A stretch of DNA of 64,000 nt from Volutella citrinella (Eukaryota > Ascomycota > Sordariomycetes > Hypocreales > Nectriaceae). The translations under genes and the position numbers were made by a program. The notes under the pieces are model-generated. The model made no database searches. It worked only from the letters and a program-made list of their open reading frames with translations, and was not told where the DNA came from. Below are positions 36,506 through 48,452 of the stretch, piece by piece; position 1 is the first letter of the stretch, and the number at the start of each line of letters is the position of its first letter. The stretch covers positions 3,596,001-3,660,000 of the forward strand of contig JAWZSP010000007.1 in the NCBI GenBank assembly GCA_034401135.1, in the 5' to 3' direction.

Positions 36506-38529
36506 CTACGAAGCGCAGCGCTTCTCGCGCCGAGTAGCCCAGCCCTTGATGGCAAGGACGATGACCTCCCATGCCATCAACAATCCCACCAATCCCATCG
36601 TGACGGTGTACATTACCATCGCATCGAGTCCATAGTGGATCATTCCGGTTACAGTGTCAGAAGACTAAGGGCAGCTGTTAGCTATCACGTCGAGCTCGCA
36701 GGGAACGCTCGGGTAAACTTACGCTTGCCATAAAAATGATACCACCTGCAATCAGTCCGAAGGAAGTGAGGAGCTCGGTAGGAGGCCTTGACGGGAGAAC
36801 TGATTTCGGAGGCCTGATATACATAATCATGTAAGTGATAAATCTGGCGAAGGAGGCTCCCGTCAAAAGATCGCCCCACTGCTTATGGACCATGCTCGAA
36901 GTCATCGAGTGCTGGGTGTGGGAGCTCATCATGAACCCTAGCAGCAGAATCACGAGTGCTGGTATGGGATTAAGGGAGAATTCGTAGGTGGCGGGCGGAA
37001 CCAGCCGCTCGGCTTCTTCGTCGGATTGAGAATGCGAAGGGTCTTGATGAAGCTCGACCGTTGTGTTGAGGAGGTCACGGATGCGTGTGGACTCGACGAG
37101 CATACCGCACTATAGAATGCATGATTAGAAACCGAGAGCGAGTACGCAACTTGAGCGATGTATTGCAGCGACTCACCAATCCGCCGCCGATGAACAAGAC
37201 GGTAATCGAGACGTGCTCGAGGTCTTGAGCGGTCCAGGGGCCTCCGGCGCCACCCAGGTGCTCGAGAAAAATGTTGGTACCGCCATAAAGGAAGATGAGG
37301 AAGCTTTCGACAAACTCGGCGGAAGGACGCCATCCTTCGTCGGCTCGCTTAGGCCTAACGTTCCAGGCCCAGCCAAATTCGCCAAAACTGCCAGTCCACC
37401 GACCGAGCGTGAAGAGACCGAGCCAGAAGAATATACCTCCCTTGATCCAATGGGCGAGGCCACTGAAGATTTCCTTGCCCTCCTGAAACGAAACATGTTA
37501 GCAACGGCCTCTGCGGGCCATCAGGCCATCTGCATGGGGGGAGCGACATACGAAGAAGCGGGCAAAAGTAATCAGGCCAGTGGCCAGGGCGATGAAGCCA
37601 AAGGGCAGAAGAACACGATCCACGGCCCTGTAACCAAAGAGCACATACTTCCAGACCCAGGATGCTACCATCTTGGCGGCGTGCCGGGCCATGGCGCTCT
37701 GCTTGGCAGGCGGTTCGAGGGAGAGCGATTCGAAATCGCCATCGTCGTCGTACTCCTTGTGTCGGTCCTCGGGTGAAACGCAAGAAGAGACCGAGTTGCT
37801 CCTCGAGGACTCCGTGTTAGGTTCAGTGCCCTGCCCACTGTCGTCGGAGAAGCGGTACTGGTTGTCATTGTCGTAACGTTGAAGCTGTATGTCGTGGGAG
37901 TGGCGCGGAACGGGGAGAAAAGCTTGCGCTTGGCCGTCATGGCGCTTGGCTTGGCTGACGATTCCGGAGACCCAGCCAACGCCGGAAATCAGGACGTGAG
38001 CGATGGTGACCCAAGTAATGATCCAGCCGATCTTGTGGTGAGCATTGCCTGGGTACAGGTCTGGCGTCGAGGCGTTGTAGATGGTGGATAAGACAACGCC
38101 TAAGACATTCGTGGTAAGGAAGGCTACCTGCACGAGAAGGGTGTACCGAGACTTCGCAATGGAGAGCATAATGGCTGTTCGAGGCGAAGCCAGAAGCTAT
38201 GGTCAGCCCTGGAATGGGCGAAACAGCTCAATTGGGACGGGGGAAAGCTTACCAACTGGCAGAACAAACACCCAAGCGGCGACCATGAGGATAATGTGGG
38301 CGTAGATCAGCCCGGCGTGATCCAGGTGGGCGAAGTAGGTGGCAGGGTACTCTGAAGGGTCCTTCGGCGCATCGGCGGCGGGCTCCTGATGGGCGTCATG
38401 GCCGCCGGGAGCAGCTTGGTCGTGTCCGCCATGCTCATGGCCGCCATTGGCGAGCACGACAGGCACAAGGAGGCCCAGAACGAGGGCGGCGATGGTGCGC
38501 CGCGTGAATACCGCGCGCGTCATGGGCAT
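36506..38529 (-). CDS. YTP1-like multi-pass membrane protein, 583 aa
   Basis: Exons on the complement: 38529-38253, 38174-37552, 37482-37177, 37109-36723, 36664-36506; all four introns (78, 69, 67, 58 nt) are GT-AG and the lengths total 584 codons. The protein starts with a signal peptide (about residues 1-27, hydrophobic AALVLGLLVPVVLA) followed by a His/Gly-rich stretch (GGHEHGGHDQ). Next come the DUF2427-type N-terminal domain with LDHAGLIYAHIILMVAAW and LPVGAIMLSIAKSRYTLLVQ, an acidic cytosolic loop, and the YTP1-like C-terminal domain (GRWTGSFGEFGWAWNVRP, LYGGTNIFLEHLG, LFIGGGLCGMLVESTR, GMIHYGLDAMVMYTVTMG). About ten membrane helices are visible. Fungal YTP1-like proteins are of unknown function; the His-rich lumenal segment might bind metal, which is inference. 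Start is the first of two in-frame ATGs. Confidence 0.88.
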
Positions 38530-41500
38530 GTAACGATGCTGAAACTGATTGATGAATGAGAGCGCGCGCGCTGGAACAATGGCGAAGTCAAGTAGCAACA
38601 GTCACTGGCATGGGAGCTTTGCGGGAGGGAGCCTTGGGGTTGCGACGGAGGCGGCGGTCAATGTCGCCAGACGGCAGGTGTTTTCAACCAGGCGTCGGTT
38701 GGCCGGCGGGCCGGATACTAAATAATTATTCAGGAAGCCATGGGTGTGGTCATGGCATCGTCGGAGTGGAGCAAGCTCCCGGGGTCGCCAGTAGCTTCAT
38801 TTTGTCAGACGACGCCGCAAAGGCACAAGGCGGGGTACCATTTCTTGCTTGCCATGAGAGCGCCAAGACTCTCGGGAGCGGGTCATGCCGGCAACAATGA
38901 CCCAGGCGCTGCGTTTACAGGATGCATTTCTTCGCCAGCGGCAGCTCCGAAGCTTCCGGCGGTACATCTGCGATGCGGTCAGCGGCTCGGCGAGAGCCCG
39001 CCCAGTCCAGACAGGGTAGGTTTGGTGGAGCAAAGAAGGAAACGGTGCTTCGGGATTCCCATCATGGGTCCTTGTGGTTGTGTCGGTACATGCAGTCATG
39101 CACCGTGCTTGCGCGGCACTGTACGCCATTAGATGGCGACGCCCAAAGGGTGACGTGATGTCTGGTGCCCGGCAGTGCCAGACTGCCAACGCTGCTTCCT
39201 TCCCCCCCTCCGCCATCGTCTTCGGACAGAGCAGGCCTGCCGGAAGGTACGAGGCGACGTATCGGGGGCGAGCGGCAAGTACAGAATCGTACGTCCATCA
39301 TCTTTTGCGCCTTGGAGCCGCTTTCCGCACGAGGTACCTAACCCAGGAATCCGAGGCACCCGAGTAGCGGGTGGTGGCTTGACTGGGCTTGGTCATCCTC
39401 TGGTGTTTCCATCAGCCACTGCTGGCAGTATTGTTTGTCCTGGGTACGTTCGTTTCCCTCACTATGACTTCAATAAGTAGCTTTCACCTTCCAGCAGCAC
39501 GTGTTCTAAGTCCTGGCGCAATAAGTACAGCGGAGCAATGGTAGCATCGGCTGCTGCTCCTGCTGCTGGTCGTACCAACTCCTACCGAGGCCGTGTACTT
39601 ACAACTTCTCACGACACTCGCCCGACAACTGGCACACTTATACCCCGACGGACATATCAACAGGGCCCCGCCCGATTCCCAGGTAGTTAGGTACTGGATT
39701 ATAGGTTGCAGTCGGACAGAGAGTCAACACCCATCACCTCGCCGGCGAAGCGGACACACTGTAAGCGTCTGGTGGGCAAGGAGTTTAAGAAGCCAGAGGA
39801 ACGTGTTGGGCTGCTTCTGCACCCCACAAATTAGAAACTCATAGCACACACGGTAAATACTCCGAATTTGCCCTTGCGCCCGGTGAGAGAAGCGAGCGGT
39901 AGGTACTTGGAAGTCGAAGTCAGCCTGAGTAGTAGGTCGTCCTGGTACTTGGTCCCATCATCTGGTAGTGTTTGATCGGTCGCTTCGGCATCGCGTCAAC
40001 AAGTTCGATCTTTATAATTGCGGGCCGCGGAGTCCGTACGGAATGCCCCAGCCACCTAATTACCTCCAGGCCAGAATGAGCGCCGGCAGGCGGACCAGGC
40101 AAGGTCTTCTTCTTCCGCTTTCTTTGCTACTTGGTCACTGGCATGGAAGGCGTCAAGAGGTTCAGCCTTAGCGCCCGACTGCTGTTGTGCGCGAACTCAC
40201 TCCATGCATGCTCGCACTACTAGGAGCGTAGTAATTTGTAAGTAGCATCCAGAGCTACTGGGGTATGCGGCAGGTGCATGCGAAAAATCAAATGGCACCT
40301 CACCATACAAAACCTCCTCCCCATGCTAGATTCCCTAAGGACCATGCTTCATGGACCCTGCCGAGATGCCAAGATGTACGACATCTCGCTGACGCAAGCA
40401 ATGCCACAGCCGAGACAAATGATGCTCAATGTCAGCTCCCCCCACACACACAATGGCACAGAATCAGTATCGGCCGGCGAATCGATTTCGATGAGATTTA
40501 TATTGTCTCACGTAGGTACATTGGTAGTACATACTTTAGTGCTCTGGTGAGATGCCATGATGGTGAAGCCACCTCTCCAGCACCGAGCATGAGCTAACTA
40601 GCACTACCAGCCACGGTAGTCTGGACCTAGGATGTGTCGAGTCAGCAATGACGGGAAAATTCATCAATGGACGCCCACTTTACTACCTACCTCATGCTCT
40701 TCTTAATACCCACTAGCTACATGTGGAAATCACCTTGGTTGCCTGCTAGTGCCTGATTGGTAATTCCTGAGCATGATGGAGCGGGCTCGGGAAGAAGTCG
40801 ACGGGCTCAGGTGCCAGGCGCGGGTGGCAGTGCGCCGTCTTTTGTCGGAGAGCGGGCATTGTGAGGAAACCAAGCAAGGGCTGTCGAGCGATGCTGGTAG
40901 GCTCTGTTACTTGGAATGCTCTCATCAGCTAACTTTCCGCCTTTCCCCTGTGGACGCTACAGTGATCCTAGTTGATGCGGCTGCAATTCCCATCATGGCC
41001 GGCACTGGATTTTCACAGGGATGGATGGTACAGAGCACAGTGGGTTTCCAGACAGCAGTGGGACACTGTACTAAGTATTCTTGTCTACTTGATCAATCCC
41101 TCCTCCTCTTGCACGCTCTGCGTCGTCCAACAACTTCCCACCACCCCATCAACCATGCCCAACCAACTGCGAAGTAAAGATATCGATCATGCCGGGGGAC
41201 GCAGAGGGACGACGCAGAGGTACCCCGTCAGAGGGACGGGGCTCACACCAGCACCTTACGCGCGTCGCTAGACAAGCATGCATGACCAATGCACCCAATG
41301 CGACTAATGCGGCCAGAACCCGGCAGCTCTGATGATGTCAAGGGTCTACATATACTTAGCCATTCATCCCCAGGCCGTCGCATTCTCCTCGATGTGCAGC
41401 AGGCCCATGTCCGCGATGGCTTCATTCTTGCAGGCTCGGGGCCGGAAACGCAACAACACCGACCTGTGGCCGGCATTGGCGGTACACCAACGAGCGCAAA

Positions 41501-43107
41501 CGCCCTTTACATGTTGAACTGAACAAGAAAGAGGCCAGGGCAAGCAAGCCTTGGCCCGATATCGAGGGCGCTTGGGGCGGGATGCGCCGGCCGCCAGACC
41601 GACAGGTCGCTGAGTGTGCGACGCGACCCCTCCATTGTGGTCTGCGGAACCGGCTTCTGGGCCACCACCCACCACCATGTCTCCCCGCCAGCTGAGCAAC
41701 GGGATGGGCGGACAAGGCGGGCAACTTGTAAACTCCGGCATCCAGCGTATGTGTGACTCAGATGGGTTTTCCACCACCTCCGCCCCCGCAGCCAGGTGAC
41801 CTCCCATGAGCCTTACCCGAAGGCAGTATCGGGAGCATGATCTGCGCGCCAACGGGGACAGCGCAACGTGTTGATGAAGTCGAAGCCAAGATCTCATTCC
41901 ATGAGCTAGCATCTTGGCCCAGACACGGTTCGCCGTTCATACACCGCAATCTCATACCCACCCCGTTGACAGGAAGCTTGGGAAGTCAAGGAGGAAGAGG
42001 CGTACGTGGCAGCGCTGCTCGGTATGCCATGGATGCATCACTTGATTGATCAGATCGTATCTGATGTGAGTCCGCCAAGTTGTCACGCACGCCGTCGGCT
42101 GAAGCTACGGGGCCGGGCTTTCGGGATGCCGGCTGAGCCGTAACCCTTGCACCACCGCCCGGCTTTTTCATCCTGGCTGTCACCAGATGTCACGGAAGAA
42201 CGCGGTAGTGGGCCCCGCCTCGCAAGGTCCCATCCAAAATCGTCCATTTTGTGGTCATGAGTAATCAGCGGTTACCGAGTGCGAAGTCACAGTAAGCACC
42301 GACATATCACCCTCTCACATGGACGGACGCAAAGCCCCATTTGCTCAATGGCAGTTCGGGATTGAGACGAGGAGCAAACGAAGAGCATATGGCTCGTTGC
42401 AACCACGTGCGCCCCCCTTTCGTTCACGGTGAACCCTGTTACCCTCTCGGAGTTTCATCGAACATCTCGAAATATGCATACACGCTCACCCTCATTGAAC
42501 CACTTCCAGTCCTTCTCCTAGGGGGGCACCTTGATCTTTTTCCTGCCTACACCACTACTCCGGGGCCTCCCATGTTATAGTCGTCGGGATGCAAAGTATA
42601 TGCAAGCCAACTTGGTTGAGCTGCAAAGCCCCCTCGGGCTAAATGTAGATGACCATCACGCTTCAATTGTATGGTGTCAATGTCGACAAGTCTCTTGGAA
42701 GTGAGAGCTTGGACCTTCAGTCAAAGCCACGGGTCGTATTGCCTTGTGCCGACAAGCCTAGCGCAACATCACTGGAATCTTTGATCTGCAACGGGCATCT
42801 CTCCTTTGAGGAGGGGGATGGGTTTGACGACATCACTGAAAAGTACAACATTCTACCCTCCGCCATTCTAAAGTAGATGATTTGCCCTGTAGATTCGACA
42901 CCCGACAGCTTGCTCTTGGCTAACGAATTACAATGGAGACATGCGATATATTTCGTCCTTGTCCACGACCATGGCGGCTGGAGGCGTGCCCGAATTCTTG
43001 TCACGTATGGTCTCTAGCGGACAGGTGTCAGTAGAACCACATATGAAGGGCTTGGAAATGACTGCGTGGATTCGGCTCGAACTAACTACACCCGCCAGAT
43101 GTGATAC
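38530..43107. other. 4.6-kb intergenic stretch, no supported gene
   Basis: Open frames up to 182 codons appear in all frames, often overlapping antisense, without recognisable domains, conserved motifs or convincing intron structure. GGTACC/TAGGTAC-type words recur. It includes the YTP1-like promoter and the 3' flank of the LACTB2-like gene. A gene with many small exons or a long non-coding RNA cannot be excluded without transcripts. Confidence 0.45.
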
Positions 43108-43980
43108 TCACAGAGAAGGGCCGGGACTGGCAGCTATCGCCCATTTCTCGCCATCCTGTGAAACACGACCATCGTTTAGCAACTTTTGCAATATCTTCAA
43201 AACGCCCCCAGCGGCCGCCATATGGAGGCTACTAGGCACGTCCTTGTAGATGACGCGGACCAAGTCCATGACCCCCCAAGCAGCTGGTGCACCCGCACGC
43301 TGACTCCTTTCATCTCCGTCGCGAGACAGGGAAAGCGTGTGGAGGACCTGTTCCTCGCGCTGGTGGCGATGCTCGATGTACTCAGTGATCTTTGCTGGGC
43401 CATCCTCGATATGGGCGCCGTGGCCCGGATAGGCGCGGCCTTTGAACAGTGGTTTCATTAGTTGAAGACTCTTTATGTAGGCCGTGAGATCCTCAAAGAC
43501 GGAGGTACCGTGTCCCAGGACGTTGTCGGCGGTGAACATGGCATCCTCCTCGTCCAACACGAAGACGACGTGGTCAGCTGTGTGTCCGGGCGTGTGGACG
43601 GCCGTAAGAGATGCGCCCTCAACAGAGAACCGCTGCCGGTCAGATATGTTGACCTGGCCCGGATCCGGGCTATACTTGTAGATTGGCGTTTCGGGGCACA
43701 TTTTCAGGATGTCTTTGATGCCGCCGATGTGGTCATGGTGCCAGTGAGTGATGAGGGTGGCTTCGATGGTGGCATTCTCACTTGCGAGCGTGGACTTTAT
43801 CGAGTCGATCCAAGCCTGGCGTCCCTCGCCCGTGTCGATGAGAAGGCGCCGACGGCCGGTACCGAGGAGATATGTGTTGGTGCCCTGCAGCGTGAACTTG
43901 CCGGGGTTCCCACCGAGGATGCGGATGCACCGGGGGCTGAGGCGCTCAACTGCGGGGAGGGCAATGAGAGGTGCACTCAT
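43108..43980 (-). CDS. LACTB2-like metallo-beta-lactamase-fold hydrolase, 290 aa
   Basis: A single exon of 290 codons from ATG (MSAPLIALPAVERLS). The metal-binding motif THWHHDH (His79, His81, Asp83, His84) is present, as are HTPGHTADH, ADNVLGHGTSVFEDL and YPGHGAHI, which supply the remaining ligands of a two-zinc site. The N-terminal RILGGNPGKFTLQGTNTYLL is characteristic of the LACTB2 branch. Animal LACTB2 is a mitochondrial endoribonuclease, while fungal relatives also include the separate thioesterases that release products from non-reducing polyketide synthases. No polyketide synthase lies in this window, so a housekeeping role is favoured. The C-terminal winged-helix part (MDLVRVIYKDVPSSLHMAA) is complete. 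The stop codon lies inside a GTGAGT word, so a short extra 3' exon is possible. Confidence 0.87.
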   Translation of the reverse strand: MSAPLIALPAVERLSPRCIRILGGNPGKFTLQGTNTYLLGTGRRRLLIDTGEGRQAWIDSIKSTLASENATIEATLITHWHHDHIGGIKDILKMCPETPIYKYSPDPGQVNISDRQRFSVEGASLTAVHTPGHTADHVVFVLDEEDAMFTADNVLGHGTSVFEDLTAYIKSLQLMKPLFKGRAYPGHGAHIEDGPAKITEYIEHRHQREEQVLHTLSLSRDGDERSQRAGAPAAWGVMDLVRVIYKDVPSSLHMAAAGGVLKILQKLLNDGRVSQDGEKWAIAASPGPSL

Positions 43981-46061
43981 GGCAGCGACGTGGCTTTTGT
44001 GGGTGGATGTCAAAGAGTCAAGGTCTAGTGTTTTTTTATTCGATATGAGGACAATGGTGATTGCCGGGTGCTTCGCCGGGGTTGCATCCGAGCCGGAGTG
44101 GCTGTTTCGGCCTGTGGGGGGCCGGTGCGAAGCGGGGTTCTCCGAGAAGGCGGGCTTTTTGGCAGGGGCGGAAACAAAGACAAGCGCTAATCAAGAAAGT
44201 CTGGGAGGGGGAGTGGTGAGAGGAGTAAGATTTTGGGTAAATTAAAAATGGCTTCTGCGCCGGGGTTTTCAGCTTGCTGAAGGAGGGGTCAGGCCGTCGT
44301 GATTTGGGGCTTCTGGCGAATCGTAGAAGGTAGACCAGATGAACCTCGGTACAGGCCGTAGACTACAGAACGGGGCGCGGCCTGTTGGAATCCAAGTCCG
44401 CGGTACTAGTGTTGCGCTTGTACCGACTGCGTGAGAAGCGAGCCATTGATACATGGTATAGCCTACTGTTGAGGCAGTGTTAACTGACATATTGCGATGC
44501 CTGGAAGTACCTACTAATAGTGGCAGTACCTTAGGTTTACCTGACTGTCAAAAATGTTCCTTGACCCTGCTCTTAAAATGGGAATGTGGATGCTACCCTG
44601 GGAGTCCGGGCTCGCTGACTGACGTAGTGCGGGCAATACCACTGCCATACAGCTAATAGAGCTACTACGTATTCTGCAGTACTGTCTTATAACTGCCACT
44701 TCACTAATCATAGGGCAAGTCTCAATTCAAGAAGAATGGGGAGGATATGGCAGCAGAATGTCTTGTACCCAGCTGCACTAATGACAGCTCGCGCGAGGAT
44801 ATAAGCCTATCGAGTCAAATGACAATACGGCTTGGATATCCGTACTTTTTTGATTGTCAAATTTCACTACTAATTTGCACCATCAGCAAAGGCAGCCACG
44901 GTGATGCATCCAGTGGCCCTACCACTACGAGTAGACTTCGACAGCACCATTGACTGGATACGACAGCGAGAGTGCACGACGGACCAATGCTACGACTAGT
45001 AGTACGGAGTAGCACTCGTAGTACAGTAGTAATTCTTTTCGGCCTAGATTGACAAATCCGATCCCTGGGCATGTTAGTACTCCGTACTCTTATAGGTACT
45101 ACCAGGGTTTCCACGAGACAGGCGCTTTCGGGAGCCTTATCTTATCGCGGTGGCTGGCCCGCTGCTCAATCAGAACCCAGCACGACCCGGTCCGTGCACG
45201 GAAGGTCTACCAACCAGAGCCGTGGAAGCGACCTCTGGGGCAGGCGAGGCGAAGAAGCCTCGCTCGTCTCGTCAGCAGCATTTTTGGCGCCAGATCGGGA
45301 CGCAGGCAAAGGAGAACTCCCCCATCGAGCCTCGCATCCTCCCTCCGTGCTGGCCGCTTGCAAGAGCATCCCAATTCCCCCCTTGCTGTGCCGACACTCC
45401 CCTGGCAAATTATTTGTTGCTTCTGCTGTCCCCGTCTTCTCCGCTGCTCGCAGGGTCCCTTCTTCCGCAGCCTTGTCGCCACCTCTTGTCGCTGGCCAAT
45501 GCATCCGGTTTGGCTCCGTTAATAAGAAGTGAGCTGCCTCCTCGTGCCCATTTCACCTTCACTCCACAACGCCGTGACGTCGCAGCCTGACGCCCCGACA
45601 ACCTTCATCCATTCTCCGCTGCTCCAAAATCTTCTTTTTCTCCCGCATCACCGCGTGGCATTCCCATCACTGCCACCTGATCCAATCCCCAGACCAGCAA
45701 TCGCCCGCTCGTCACGCCGACTAACAAGAGAAACAAAAGCCAGCACCCAATTACAAGGCTGAATCCGTTGATCAGCTCGCTGGTATCCAAGGTACGTGTA
45801 GTTTGTAACACCGCTAAAACCACCTCTACTAAAGAATATACTTCAGTAGCAACTGCGTCTGCTCATACCTGCTCCTTTCCGTCGTGACCTCGTGGCCGCC
45901 TCCGAACACAACCACCTCTCGAGACCTTGCTTCTGTCATACAACATCCGGAGCTTTGCAACCCGAGCGCCGAGCCTTTCGGACGCCCCGGTGCTCTATCC
46001 GCCTCGCCTTGTACCGACCCGTCATCGACATTCACACCGAGCCTGAGAAAAGACCGACATC
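43981..46061. other. 2.1-kb divergent intergenic region, no gene seen
   Basis: Region between the LACTB2-like gene and UBP8. It carries palindromic TACGGAGTA (45003-45011) and TACTCCGTA (45078-45086) and CT-rich sequence towards UBP8 that is probably its 5' leader. Confidence 0.45.
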
Positions 46062-47969
46062 ATGTCTGCTCGACCTACAACCCCCGCCTCACCTAAGAAT
46101 GTCAAGGTCAAATCCCCGGTCCCGGGGGCGCCTATGTTCGGCTGTGGTACGGCTTTTATCCTCCCAAGCGCCTTATCTCGCTCGCATTTCTCAATTAACA
46201 ACCCGAGCAGAACACGTGCAGCTTCTCCTGTCCCAAGGCCAGGAGGTCATGAACAGCTCGATATCGCACTACAAGATGATTCTCCGAGGCATCTTCGATT
46301 CAACTCCCATCGTCCCACAGACCTCAACCAATCAAGAGGGAAGACCAGTCACGTCACTCACTTCAAACTACCTCTGCCTTCAGTGCCCCACGACCGTATC
46401 CGAGGACGACCGCCTAAAACACGGCACCAAGAAGTCGCACCGATTTTGTACGTAGAGCGAGCTGCGCCCACCGCTGCATGATGTGAGACTGAATGGTATT
46501 TTTTTTTTAGATGTTGACTCCCGCAGCGGTTCGCTGTACTGCCAAATCTGCGATGATTTGGTATGGGACCCGACCCTCGAGGAACTCCGAATAAGGAAGA
46601 TTGGAACTGGCTCATTCACTGGTATGTCTCTTGCTTTCATACACATCCGATTGGCACATCCCTGGCTTTGGTCTTGCCTCTCTATAACGTTATGCCACGT
46701 ACTAACACATTTTCCAAGCAGTCGGACGCAAGCGAAAGCATGACGAACTCTTCACGGACGCTGCCAAGGACGATCCTCGATTCATATCCACCAACACCAC
46801 AACTGCGTCGTGTCGAGCAAATGGACTGAGGGGCATCTACAACGCAGGTGCTACATGCTACCAAAATGTTGTGTTGCAGAGCTTCCTGCACAACCCTCTC
46901 CTGCGCAACTTCTACCTCAGCGACGGCCATCAAAGCTCCGATTGCCAGGTGTCACATTGCTTGAGCTGTGCCCTAGATGACATGTTTCAAGACTTTTACG
47001 CCTTGGAGAGCACCAACGGCTACACCGCCGCGAATATCCTTTCGGGCTTTTGGATTTCCGAGAAGAAGGCCTTTGAAAACCTGGTGACGACAAAAGAGCA
47101 AGATGCCCACGAATTCTTTCAGTTCCTGGCCGAGGATCTACATGAAAGGAACGGCGACGGCAAGAAGCCGGAAATCGGCAGTGAACATAGCTGCAACTGC
47201 ATCATCCACCAGACCTTCTATGGCAAGATGCAAAACACCACAACATGCCAGAACTGCTCCGGATCAAGCCATTCAGTCCAGTCCTTCCTTGATCTAAGTC
47301 TGGGACTGGAGAATCTTGTGCAGAAGCGGATTAAGAAGACGGGTCAGAAAAAGCCAGCTTTGACTTTGAAGGAGTGCTTGGACGAAGAGTATATCAAGTC
47401 AGATAAGTGTGAGTATCGCTGCAACAACTGCAAGTCAACACAACAGGCCAGAAGGCACACTAGCATCAAACGCCTGCCAAATGTGTTGTCGATCCAGCTC
47501 AAGGTATGTCGAGTTGCAAAGCCCAGCATCCAGACTTGATTCTGACAACCCCTCGAAGCGTTTTGAGTACAGACAAGGCCGCCATGACCGAGCGGCTTCG
47601 AAAATTGACAATGAAGTTCGTTTCCCGCTTCAACTCAACATGTTGCCCTACACCAACCGCGTGCGCAGCCGGGACAGCCGGGAGAACCTGGAGCTGGAAC
47701 GGTCATGCACATATGACCTGCTGAGCGTTGTGGTGCATGTTGGCGAGATTGAGACGGGACATTATGTGTCTTATTGCCGCGCCGGAGATCAGGTAAGCGA
47801 GCGACCCGACCAGAGCACTGTTTTGTGCCGCTTCGTGTGTTCTGAGTTCTGACGCATCTTGTGACAGTGGTTCAAGTTCAACGATCACAGGGTGGAGCTG
47901 GCCAGCTTCTCTGACGTTCTTGGTGCACAAGCATACTTGCTATTTTATATAATCCGGTCTCTGGCCTAG
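46062..47969 (+). CDS. UBP8: SAGA deubiquitinase Ubp8, 516 aa
   Basis: Exons: 46062-46146, 46211-46447, 46511-46621, 46722-47503, 47559-47792, 47868-47969; lengths total 517 codons. Ubp8 removes ubiquitin from histone H2B as part of the SAGA deubiquitinating module in the nucleus. The N-terminus has the ZnF-UBP domain (CEHVQLLL, CLQCPTTVSEDDRLKHG, HRFYVDSRSGSLYCQICDDL). The USP domain follows with the Cys box NAGATCYQNVVLQSFLHNP (Cys190), the Ubp8-like CQVSHCLSCALDDMFQDFY, a zinc-binding CQNCSG...CEYRCNNC pair, LSIQLKRFEYR, and the His box TGHYVSYCRAGDQWFKFND (His473). Intron 4 requires an AAG acceptor, and the universally conserved LKRFE across that junction supports it. Protein length is near that of yeast Ubp8 (471). 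The gene converges on the complex I gene. Confidence 0.93.
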
Positions 47970-48452
47970 CAAGACGGCTGCTGACTGTGAACCGGGGGCC
48001 GAGAGCAATCCCTCGTACATCTGTGACGACGATCGAGCAAACAGGCATTCCAAGCTGCCCATGCAGTTCATATCCACTGGCGGTGTGGAGGACAATAACG
48101 TTTCCTTGTCCAATCACATGCGTCCAATTGCTAGACTTGCTGTCGCATAAGAATAATTGACTGGGGCTACTATTGGTCGACCCACCTTCAAATATCGTCA
48201 TCCTCGAAGCTAGGCTCAGCGAGAAGCAAGCAAGTCTCCCAAGGCTATAATTATCTACCATACGCACTGCTGGGAATTGATGTTGAATGTGGTGCTGATG
48301 ATAACAAAGAAAACCAGTACAATTGTTTAAACACTCGAGACTCTCTCTGGTCTAATGTGTTTCTATATACACCGAGCAAACCAAGTCTCTCGAATCCTTC
48401 CCCAAAGTCCGTCGCCCCATTTGTCAACCTACTTGGCAAAGATTCGATGCAA
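47970..48452. other. Convergent 3' region UBP8 / complex I subunit; no gene seen
   Basis: About 480 bp between two stop codons; nothing else recognised. Confidence 0.5.

Noticed and set aside
41364..41912. 182-codon leftward frame in the 4.6-kb gap
   Set aside because: No recognisable motif, biased Arg/Ala/Gly composition, start region unconvincing, and overlapping frames on both strands are open too.
43108..43980. LACTB2-like protein as a polyketide-releasing thioesterase of a biosynthetic cluster
   Set aside because: No polyketide synthase, tailoring enzyme or cluster regulator is present; neighbours are housekeeping genes.
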